Source: Desmonostoc muscorum FACHB-395 (GTDB lineage: Bacteria > Cyanobacteriota > Cyanobacteriia > Cyanobacteriales > Nostocaceae). Taken from it: a stretch of 54,521 bases of DNA. Shown piece after piece: positions 7,959 through 16,700 of the stretch. Under the pieces are notes generated by a model. It was given only the letters and a program-made list of their open reading frames with translations. It was not told where the DNA came from and did not search any database. The stretch lies in contig NZ_JACJSF010000056.1 in assembly GCF_014698035.1 (NCBI RefSeq), positions 1 through 54,521 on the forward strand. The letters are read 5' to 3'. The position numbers and the translations under genes are program-made. Every line of letters starts with the position of its first letter. Within the stretch, counting starts at the first letter, position 1.

Positions 7959-8027
7959 AGCGTCATTACGAATTACGTTAGCGCAGCGTTAGCGAGTCCG
8001 TGAGCGTCATTACGAATTACGAATTAT
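7959..8027. repeat. Direct repeats in the purQ-HlyD gap
   Basis: agcgtcattacgaattacg occurs at 7959-7977 and again at 8003-8021, separated by a segment rich in gcgttagcgag motifs often seen as dispersed repeats in Nostoc. The second copy runs into a heptamer run (attacga repeated) that ends at the HlyD stop codon. Confidence 0.6.
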
Positions 8028-8028
8028 T

Positions 8029-9612
8029 TCAACGTACCTCTTTAAGACTATCAATTTGCTTGGTAAACAACTCAGTAAATAAACTAAGCACAGTCCGTTC
8101 TTCGCGTACTTTTATATTGGCACTGATTGACATACCTGATTGCAATGTGACGTTTTTACCCTTAATTACTAAAGATTGTTTATCCAATGAAATTTTTGCC
8201 GGAAATCTATAAAACTGATGTGTTTGGTCTGGCGGTAATGCGTCTGATCCTATCCCCAGCACTTCCCCTTTGATATCGCCAAATTCGCTGTAAGGAAAAG
8301 AATCAATCCTAACATCTACCTTCATCCCTTTTCGCACAAAACCGATATCTTTGTTAGTGATGAAAACTTCAGCTATATAGTTTTCCTTTGGGACAATTTG
8401 CAGCATTTTTGTCGTCGGGTTCGCTACAAATCCAGGATTTTTTGCTTGTAAATCGAAAACTGTTCCAGCTACAGGCGCACGAAGTTCTTGATACTTAACG
8501 TTTAACTGTGTTTGAGAGATTTTACTATTGACATCTGCCAAACGCTGTTCATTATCTAGAATAACTTTCATGAATTGGCTATCGATTGCTGCAATACGCT
8601 GTTTGTTATCAGCTATCTTATCCAAAACGTTTTTATCAGAAACAGCCACCGTATTGCTTAATTCTTGTTGACCCTTTTCTATATCAAACTGGAGGCGTTT
8701 TTCTTCCTCACCTAGTTGTGCTACTTCCGCCGTGCGGTTTTGTACTTCTTGTTGCTGGTTGAGATACTGAAGTTGAGAAATCCCACCTTCTTCTGATAAT
8801 ATTTTCAGTTTATCTAAGATACCCTGTTGAATGGCTAAACTCGCTTTACTATCTTCCAGCTTAAATTTATTTTGGGCTAGTTGTTTTTTGATTTTCTCTA
8901 CTTCCAACTGCGCCGCAGCAGAACGAGAATCTAATTCTTTTTTAGCAACTCGGAGACGTTGTTGCTCATCAATTCCTAAACTAGAATCTCGACCAGAATT
9001 TCTTAGTTGAGTCCGTAATAAGTCATTTTCTTCTACTAACGCTACCCGACTTTTCAGCAGAAAAGCAGTTTCTTGTGGCAAATTACCGCGCAAATATAAC
9101 AGTTCAGATCCCCCGGCAGTAGTTGCCCCCATTAATCGGCGATAAATTTGATTTTCTTTAATTAATGCAATACGGATTTTATTCAAAGAATTTAATTCGG
9201 CAACACTGGCTATGGAATCAAAAGTCAGCAACAAATCTCCTGGCTTTACCTCTTGTCCATCTTTAACATTAACTGTTTTCACAACTCCACTAACAGGAGC
9301 CTGAACTTCTTTGACTGTTCCTTGCGGCTTTAATTGCCCTGTTGCTGGCACTACTTGCTCAATTTTCGCAAAATAAGCCCAAGCAATTCCAAAGCAGGCT
9401 AACCCCATGAGAGTAACCATAATTGCCCGCGACCAAACTGGAGATTGACGCAAGACAATTGCTTGCTCAAATTCCTCACTACTGGAGTTAATTAAAGACT
9501 CTTGAGCAGCTTTCTGTTGTTTTGTAAGTACCGGTGAATCTTGCTTGACTCCATTTTTCTGATTCCCGTTTTTCTGATTGCCATTGTGGTGATTCCCATT
9601 AAGTTGAGTCAT
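8029..9612 (-). CDS. HlyD-family adaptor (membrane fusion protein) of a type I secretion system
   Basis: 527 residues. An Asn/Gly-rich cytoplasmic start (NGNHHNGNQKNG) precedes a single membrane span near 63-83 (MVTLMGLACFGIAWAYF). Then come the first half of a biotinyl-lipoyl-like domain (VVPATGQLKPQGTVKEVQAP, VKTVNVKDGQEVKPGDLLLTF), a long coiled coil (about 200-385), the second lipoyl half (YQELRAPVAGTVFDLQ) and a beta-barrel region. Such proteins bridge an inner-membrane ABC exporter to a TolC-type outer-membrane channel. It follows the exporter gene on the same strand after 92 nt, so the two should be cotranscribed. No TolC homologue is in the window. Confidence 0.92.
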   Translation of the reverse strand: MTQLNGNHHNGNQKNGNQKNGVKQDSPVLTKQQKAAQESLINSSSEEFEQAIVLRQSPVWSRAIMVTLMGLACFGIAWAYFAKIEQVVPATGQLKPQGTVKEVQAPVSGVVKTVNVKDGQEVKPGDLLLTFDSIASVAELNSLNKIRIALIKENQIYRRLMGATTAGGSELLYLRGNLPQETAFLLKSRVALVEENDLLRTQLRNSGRDSSLGIDEQQRLRVAKKELDSRSAAAQLEVEKIKKQLAQNKFKLEDSKASLAIQQGILDKLKILSEEGGISQLQYLNQQQEVQNRTAEVAQLGEEEKRLQFDIEKGQQELSNTVAVSDKNVLDKIADNKQRIAAIDSQFMKVILDNEQRLADVNSKISQTQLNVKYQELRAPVAGTVFDLQAKNPGFVANPTTKMLQIVPKENYIAEVFITNKDIGFVRKGMKVDVRIDSFPYSEFGDIKGEVLGIGSDALPPDQTHQFYRFPAKISLDKQSLVIKGKNVTLQSGMSISANIKVREERTVLSLFTELFTKQIDSLKEVR

Positions 9613-9704
9613 AACGATTTTGGGTTTTGAATTTTAGATTTTGGATTTGTTTTTGGGTGGACACTGTTCAAATTATGTAATGCTATGCCGCCAAGAATAA
9701 CTAA

Positions 9705-12700
9705 CTACAAGTTCACATCTTGCTGCTGATACAGATAATAATAATGACTTTTAGTAGCCATTAATTCTTGATGGCTACCTTGTTCTATAACCCTGCTATT
9801 ATCCATCACAACAATCATGTCTGCATTACTGACAGTGTTTAATCGATGGGTAATAAAAAATACTGTATCACCCTTAAATGCTTTGGCTAAATTGAGACAT
9901 ATTTGCCGTTCTGTGGGATAGTCTAGGGCGCTAGTTGCTTCATCTAAAACTAATAATTTTGGTCGTTGTAAAACAGAACGAGCGATCGCAATTCTTTGTC
10001 GTTGTCCACCTGAAAGTGCAGAACCCCGTTCTCCCACGCGCGTGTTGTAACCGTTGGGCAAGTTCATAATAAACTCGTGAGCGCACGCAACCTGAGCCGC
10101 TTCGATAATTTCTTCGGTTGTCGCATCGGGATTCGTCAGAGCAATATTTTCTTGAACGCTACCGTCAAACAACAATGTTTCTTGGGGAACTACGCCAATT
10201 TGTCGTCGCAGTGAATAAAGTTCTACTTTGGCAATATCATAACCATCAATCAAAATTCTGCCGGACTCAGTTTCGTAAAGTCTTAGCAGCAATTTCATCA
10301 TCGTACTTTTACCCGATCCACTTTGTCCGACGATGCCGATAAATTTCCCTGGCTCAAATTCGAGGTTAACGTTAGAAAGTTGCAGAGGGCCACTCGTCCC
10401 AAATCGAAAGGAAACATTTTCGTATTTCACTGCTCCCTTAATCGTCGGTAAGGGTATGTTGTAGCGATCTGTTTCTCCTTCTTGTGGCGTATCGACAATA
10501 TCGCTTAAACGTTCTAAGGATAAGGCTGTTTCTTGGAAGCTTTGCCAGAGTTGAGCTAAACGCAATATTGGGCTGGTGACGTAACCCGATATAATTCTAA
10601 AGGCAATTAGTTCGCCTAAAGTTAATTGTTGTTGCAGTACTAAATAAGCTCCTACCCACAAAACCAGTAAGCTGCTGAGTTTGTTGAGAAAGTTACTGGT
10701 GGAGTTAGCGAGGGTAGAAGTTACAACTGTTTTAAAACCAGCAGCAACAAACCGAGCGTAACGCTCTTGCCAAGAAAAGCGCGATCGCAATTCAATATTT
10801 TGCGCTTTTACGGTTTGAATTCCTGACATCACCTCCACTAAATAAGATTGAGTTTCGGCGTTGCGTTCGGCTTTAGCACGTAACTGTCTGCTAATAGTGG
10901 GAGAAGCAATTAAGGTGATCACGATAAACACGGGAATTGTGCTTAAGCCTACCAAGGTGAGTTGCCAACTATAAATCAGCATTACACCGATATACACCAC
11001 CGAGAACAGAGCATCTAATCCCACTGTTAAGGCAGTACCAGTCAAAAATTGGCGAATATTTTCTAATTCGTTGATGCGAGTGGAAAGTTCACCCACCGGT
11101 CGGCGTTCAAAATAACGCAGTGGTAAACGTAATAAGTGGTCAATAATTTGCGACCCTAAACCCATATCGATCCGGTTAGTGGTATCGACAAATAAGTAGG
11201 TTCGTAAGGTAGTCAGTACTGCTTCAAATAATCCGACTACTAATAGTAAAATCCCCAAAATATGTAATGTACCAATACTATTTTGAGTGATAACTTTGTC
11301 GATAATTAACTGAACTACCAGAGGATTTGCCAAAGCTGCCAACTGCACGAAAAAGGAGGCGATAAACACCTCGATCAACACTCGACGGTGCTTTGACAAA
11401 TATGGCAAAAACCACCTTAAACTAAAACGTTCTTGGGGCGTTTGGTTGGTAGCACTGAGCAGTAAGACTTTAGCTTGGGGCGGAAAGTTGGTTGGATCAA
11501 CATCTAATTGTTCAACCAATTGAGCAGGTTTACAGCGCACAATTCCTTTGGATGGGACACCAACAACCACGGTATTTGCATCTGCCGCATATAAAACTGC
11601 AAAATTATCACCATAGCGAATCAATGCCGGTGTAGGAATACGGGTTACTGAGGAGACTGGTATTTCTATTAACTGCGCCTTAAGTCCGATTAATTCTGCC
11701 AGGTAAGCAGTAACTTGAAACGATATAAGACCCTGACGTTTGACTTGCTCAGTTAAGATGCGGCGAACCACTTCTCGACGAAACGGTATTTCTAGGTGCT
11801 TCGCGATCATTTGGAAGCAGGCGAAGGCTGTATTTAATTCTCCCTTACCACTAAAAAACGGGTATTTTTGTTTTGACGAACTCTTTGAGGTATCGGGGAC
11901 TGTCTGGGGAACGATTTCGTCTGATGCGTAAGGGATATCTAATTCATCGTCATCTTGGCTATCTACTTGGGTGTTATTTACCGCCAGTACTATCTGATGA
12001 CTGTCTTCTAATATTAAATCTGAGGGATGGATACCAACCAACCTGGAAGGGTTTTGACCTATGACCTGAATCTTGTCTCGATCGTCGTCTGCTTCTAGGC
12101 GATCGCCAGGTGATAAATTCGTGATTGTACCACCGCCGCTTACAAACCAGACCTTTGCGCTATCCAGTTGGTTAAATGCAGTTTTTCCTGGAGGTAAGTA
12201 ATGGATTTTTGCCTGTGGTAAGGCTTTTTCTGTAAGTTCTCTGAGATTTAAAGTTGCGATCGCTTGCTTTTGCCAATAGGAGCCGAGAATATCAAAAACT
12301 TCTATCAAATAACTGCGATTCTTGCGAGCTTCGGCAAAAGCTGGGTATGAAGCGAGAAAACTAAAATATGCTGATGCACTCAAGGTTAAACATACTACTT
12401 CGGTAGAGGCGATCGCAGTCTCGCAGGCAACATCGCGCAACAAACTAATTTCGCCGATAATTTCTCCAGGTTGCAGCAATTTTAGGGTAATTGGCATTTG
12501 CGTCTGGGGATCGTATCCCAAGAGGCGCACTTGTCCCTCATAAATAATGGTGATGCGTTCCGGGAGACTTTCTTTACCAATGATTTTTTGACCTATGCGA
12601 TAGCGCCAGGCTTGCAGTTGTTCTGATAGATTAGCGATCGCTCCATCGGGTAACTGTTCAAACCCTTCTATGGTAGTAAGAAATTCGGGAAAAGTGTTCT

Positions 12701-12722
12701 TAATATAAGTCATATAAAACAA
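9705..12722 (-). CDS. Type I secretion ABC exporter with cNMP-binding-like and degenerate C39 domains
   Basis: 1005 residues. Order of parts: a cyclic-nucleotide-binding-like domain (about 20-135, e.g. LQPGEIIGEISLL), a second, weaker repeat (about 170-235), a C39-peptidase-like domain (about 285-420), a six-helix membrane domain (about 445-720) and an ATPase (about 760-1000) with Walker A GQSGSGKST, signature LSGGQRQRIAIARS, Walker B LLVLDEATSALD and the H-loop ITHR. In the C39 part the usual DCGAACLAMI reads NTAFACFQMI, so the catalytic Cys position is Thr: it probably binds substrates without cleaving them, as described for C39-like domains of RTX exporters. The likely clients are RTX proteins such as those encoded at 31-43.8 kb. 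Architecture resembles HetC-type cyanobacterial exporters. Confidence 0.9.
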   Translation of the reverse strand: MFYMTYIKNTFPEFLTTIEGFEQLPDGAIANLSEQLQAWRYRIGQKIIGKESLPERITIIYEGQVRLLGYDPQTQMPITLKLLQPGEIIGEISLLRDVACETAIASTEVVCLTLSASAYFSFLASYPAFAEARKNRSYLIEVFDILGSYWQKQAIATLNLRELTEKALPQAKIHYLPPGKTAFNQLDSAKVWFVSGGGTITNLSPGDRLEADDDRDKIQVIGQNPSRLVGIHPSDLILEDSHQIVLAVNNTQVDSQDDDELDIPYASDEIVPQTVPDTSKSSSKQKYPFFSGKGELNTAFACFQMIAKHLEIPFRREVVRRILTEQVKRQGLISFQVTAYLAELIGLKAQLIEIPVSSVTRIPTPALIRYGDNFAVLYAADANTVVVGVPSKGIVRCKPAQLVEQLDVDPTNFPPQAKVLLLSATNQTPQERFSLRWFLPYLSKHRRVLIEVFIASFFVQLAALANPLVVQLIIDKVITQNSIGTLHILGILLLVVGLFEAVLTTLRTYLFVDTTNRIDMGLGSQIIDHLLRLPLRYFERRPVGELSTRINELENIRQFLTGTALTVGLDALFSVVYIGVMLIYSWQLTLVGLSTIPVFIVITLIASPTISRQLRAKAERNAETQSYLVEVMSGIQTVKAQNIELRSRFSWQERYARFVAAGFKTVVTSTLANSTSNFLNKLSSLLVLWVGAYLVLQQQLTLGELIAFRIISGYVTSPILRLAQLWQSFQETALSLERLSDIVDTPQEGETDRYNIPLPTIKGAVKYENVSFRFGTSGPLQLSNVNLEFEPGKFIGIVGQSGSGKSTMMKLLLRLYETESGRILIDGYDIAKVELYSLRRQIGVVPQETLLFDGSVQENIALTNPDATTEEIIEAAQVACAHEFIMNLPNGYNTRVGERGSALSGGQRQRIAIARSVLQRPKLLVLDEATSALDYPTERQICLNLAKAFKGDTVFFITHRLNTVSNADMIVVMDNSRVIEQGSHQELMATKSHYYYLYQQQDVNL

Positions 12723-12949
12723 CTAAAAGTGAGGAATTAAGTCGAAAATATTAGGGAGTATCTCTTTTACTAACAGTGGTAGTGTTTGGTTTTATGCTAG
12801 TAGTGGCAAGACTTCTGTACAATTCAGGTGCCTAAATATGTAATAGTACAGAGGATAGTTTCGTCTAATTTCAGACCTATATTTATATCACACGGTTACG
12901 ATTGTTATGCGTTTCTCAAACCAAAGCATAATGTAAATAGATCGAGGAC

Positions 12950-12968
12950 AAGTTATCACTTGGTTAAC
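12950..12968 (-). promoter_or_regulatory. Possible two-repeat Pho box upstream of the exporter operon
   Basis: On the minus strand GTTAACCA and GATAACTT lie at an 11-bp period (12961-12968 and 12950-12957), about 230-246 bp before the exporter start. Spacing and distance match the clearer Pho boxes of the three RTX phosphatase genes. The first base is G rather than a pyrimidine in both, and the expected third repeat is poor, so this is tentative. Confidence 0.35.
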
Positions 12969-13448
12969 AACACATAATTTATACAAACTTAAAATCAATA
13001 CTTAAGCACCGCAAATATGCAAGATGGATACTCTACTCATCAAACCAAGACACATAAAGGTGGTTGTTAAATTTAGTGTCGCATATTTTAATTTATGATA
13101 ATCAACATGAAAATATCACAGATGCCTTTCTAAGTAAATACCCTAGTTAAAAATCATGTAATAAAAAAAACTTTAAATTTATGAATTATTTTTTACATAT
13201 TCAAATCACTAATGGCGAAGGATAGGAACCTTCCTTGTTAAACAGTGCCATACCCGAATTTATTAAAGAAGAATTATCTCTTACTTTTTTGGTAGCTTAA
13301 TTTAATAAAAATTAACTACAAAATCAAAGGTGAAGATTTATTATGACCCTAGAGGAATCAACTATTAAATTTATGAAGGAAAGACAATAATTGCCTTCAG
13401 TAAATTCACTAGTTTAATCCATATTGAGTCTCGTTAATAGCTGTGCAT

Positions 13449-13485
13449 AAAAAAACCTCATCCCAGTTGCGAGATGAGGTTTTTT
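13449..13485. terminator. Strong bidirectional hairpin terminator
   Basis: aaaaaacctcatc and gatgaggtttttt form a perfect 13-bp stem around a 10-nt loop, flanked by A and T runs so it can act in both directions. It probably ends the minus-strand NRPS operon. A related hairpin (ccccatcc / agatgagg) lies at 13656-13690. Confidence 0.75.
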
Positions 13486-13516
13486 GATTTATCTAAGTAA
13501 TTACTCGTGCTTAATA

Positions 13517-13645
13517 TTAGACAGTACTGTCACTCAAATTTAACTGTACAATCATGCCGTTGTAATCTTTATCACCACCATTTAGTAGATCCTCAAAACC
13601 AAAGGTGTTATTCCCCAACAGGCGAACGCCAGTGTAAGTTATTAC
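13517..13645 (-). pseudogene. C-terminal remnant of a DUF4114-type domain
   Basis: The minus-strand frame ending at 13517 translates to a segment containing NNTFGFEDLLNGGDKDYN followed by a short hydrophobic strand (GMIVQLNL) and a stop. FEDL..GGD.DYNDM/VV is the hallmark end of DUF4114 domains, found in secreted calcium-binding cyanobacterial proteins often carrying RTX repeats. Nothing recognisable precedes it and a hairpin interrupts the upstream part, so this is a fragment. Its location beside a type I exporter suggests a lost secretion substrate. Confidence 0.6.
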
Positions 13646-13781
13646 CCGCAAATAAAACAACCCCATCCCGCAAGTGAGATGAGGTTGAAAAGCTATCACT
13701 ACACAATTCAGAAAGAACTTTGAGCGGGTCAAAATAGCTTTTATATCTGGCTTAGAGACTTAAGTTTTGTACCTCGCTGAG

Positions 13782-16700
13782 TTACTTCTTTCCTATGGTT
13801 TCTGCAATAATTTGATCTATGCAAGACTTCATTTTTTCAGACACAGATCGTACATGGGGTTCTTTAAAAATGGAATTATGAATCCCAGAAATATCATAAA
13901 TATCCACTCCCCCTAATGCCAATTTACCCCAACCCATTTTAGAATCAGCCTCTCGTTGTCCAACTACAAGACCATCTTCTGTTCGGAATACGGTTGCTTT
14001 ACCGGAGTAAACTTGTAGAACATATTTTCTTAGCGCTTGTATGGTAGCATTTTCTACCATGTATTTACGGTTGGAGTAAGGTAAGGGGCGACCGAGAATC
14101 AAGTGAAAGTGAAAGACAAAGCGCCAGAGTATCTCTTTGATTTGATACTTAAACCGTTCTGTATTTCCTTTTACCTGCTCAATAAGATAGTTAGATGCAA
14201 TTGCTAAAAGACTCTTCCAATCACGAGAGGCTGGCTTTTGCAATGATAGGGATTCAGTATTTTTTGAGCCATAAGTATCAAATAGAACCAGCAAAGCTAC
14301 TTCCCTACCTTGTATGGTCAATTGCCGAGCCATCTCGTAAGCAATTAAACCCCCAGAAGAGTATCCACCGATTAAATAAGGCTCACATGGCTGAATAGTC
14401 TGGATTTGTTGAATGTAGTGCGCTGCCATGTCTTCAATTCGGGTATAAGGAAGCTGTTTTCCATCTAACCCTTGTGGTTGTAGTCCATAAAATGGTTGAT
14501 CTGATCCTAAATGCACTGCCAATTCACGAAAACGTAGAACTTCTCCACCCAAACCATGTACACAGAAGAAAGGAGGCTTAGAACCGTTGGGCTGAATAGC
14601 TACTAAAGATGACCAAGGAATTGATGTTTCAGATTTGACATCAGCTGTTGGCACCGCCGCAATCCCAGGTTTTGAGCATATTTCTCGCTCAACAATATTA
14701 GCTAACTGCTCAATAGTTGGGGCTTGCAAAAGGATAGATAGAGCTAGATTTTTGCCCACTATTTTTTCAATCTGAGAAAATAGACGTACTGCCAGCAGTG
14801 AGTGTCCACCCAAATCAAAAAAGTTATCTGTTATTCCAATCGGATGAATTCCTAAAACATTTTCCCAGATTTCTGTTAGTTGAAGTTGTAATGGATTTTC
14901 TGCTGTAGCAAATATTTTTTCTCTTTCAGTATTAGTTGGATTGAGAGCAAGTAAGGCTTGACGATCAACTTGACCATTAGCATTCAACGGCAGAGAATCA
15001 ACTATGACAAAGGTAGGCAACAAATGCTCAGGTAGCTTTTGCTGGAGAAAATTCAGTAGTTGCTCACTCCCAATAGTCTCGTCTTGTTTGGGGACAAGAT
15101 AAGCAACTAAATGTTTATCTCCAGAAACATCTTCTTTGGCAATCACCGCAGCGTTCTGCACGCCTGGATATTGACCCAAAATTGCCTCAATTTCTGTCAA
15201 CTCAAAACGAAAACCGCGAATTTTAGCCTGATTATCTCGGCGGCCAATAAACTCAATATTGCCGTCACTTAAGTAGCGTCCAAAGTCACCACTTCTGTAA
15301 AGGTATGACCCGGATTCGCTGCTAAAGGGATTGGGGATAAATTTCTCAGATGTTAATTTGGGACGGTTAAAGTAGTCTTGTGCAACACCGATACCACTGA
15401 TGTAGATTTCGCCAGTAACGCCAATAGGGAGGGGTTGCAATCGCCGATCGAGAATGTAGATTTGGGTGTTAGCGATCGCTTTTCCTATAGGAATTTCTGA
15501 CCGAGTGTTACTGGCTTCGGTGGCAGTTGCTGGATCGTAAACCGTGGCGGTTAAAGTGGTTTCTAGCGATCCATAGCTATTAAGCCAACGTACTTGCTTG
15601 CCAACTTTTTCTACCCAAGTTAAATAAGCATTACGTGAGACTTTTTCACCACCAACCACGACTAAGCGCAAGCTGGCTGGCAAGGTTTGTGGAGATAGAG
15701 ACGGCTCTTTAACTAACTGATACCAAAAATACGTAAGTAGATTAACAACGGTAATCTTTTGTTGAGCAATGAATGGGAAAAACTGCGCTGTCGATTGTAG
15801 CTCTTGAGACTGGATAATTGCAGTAGCACCAGCAATCCAAGTGGGGAACAATGATTCTATAAAAGAATTGCAAGTGATACTAGGTAAGAGTAGGAGGCGA
15901 TCGCTCTGGGTCAACTCCCAAGTGTCACTGATTGCTAGGCTGTGGGTGACAAGATTACGGTGAGTAATGGCTATACCATTGGGTTTTCCATTGCCGCCGG
16001 ACACATACATCACACAGGCGAGAGTCTGATCTGTGGTATAGTAACCTTGATTTTCTGTTGTGTGTAGTGCGATACCTTCCCAATCATTATCCAAACAGAT
16101 AACTTGTACCTGATGCTCAGAGAACTTCTCAACCAATGAGCTTTGGGTTAACACTACGGATATTTGGGCATCTTTTAAAATGAAAGACAGACTATCTTGC
16201 CCAGATGTCGGAGCTATAGATACGTAAGTTCCCCCAGCTTTCAAAATACCCAACAGCCCCACAATCATCTCTAGCGAAGGTTCTACATAAAGACCGACGA
16301 GTACCCCCGATTTTACCCCTAGAGTTTGCAAATAGTTGGCTAATTGATTTGCACGCTGGTTGAGTTCCTGATAGGTTAGTTGCTGATTTTCAAAACTTAC
16401 TGCAATATTATCTGGAGTTCGTTTAGCTTGAGCCTCAAACCACTGATGGATACAAGTATTCTGTGGATAATCAGCCTGTTTGCTATTCCAGTCAACCAAT
16501 AATTGATGCTGTTCAGGTGCTGTCAACAGAGGTAATTCAGATATCGTCAGATCGGGATTAGCAACAATACCTTCAAGTAAAGTTTTGAAGTGTCCCAACA
16601 TTCGCTCTATGGTACTGGGATCAAACATCTCGGCATTGTAATCAAATACCATACCTAGACCATTATCCTGTTCCCGCAAGACTAATGTCAGATCGTATTT

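Larger units (their letters stand above)
12723..13781. other. 1.06-kb AT-rich gap between secretion and NRPS genes
   Basis: No full gene is seen. It contains the possible Pho box (12950-12968), a 15-codon open frame with an aaggtga sequence before its ATG (13343-13390), a strong terminator (13449-13485), a decayed DUF4114-type fragment (13517-13645) and a second, related hairpin (13656-13690). The rest is AT-rich without structure that I can name. Confidence 0.6.

Noticed and set aside
9705..13390. The exporter pair as a bacteriocin/RiPP processing system with the 15-codon ORF as precursor
   Set aside because: The C39 domain lacks its catalytic Cys, no double-glycine leader peptide is seen nearby, and no modification enzyme is present.
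13517..13732. A complete 71-residue protein gene
   Set aside because: Only the last 40 residues resemble a domain end; the upstream part reads through a hairpin, so it is called a remnant.
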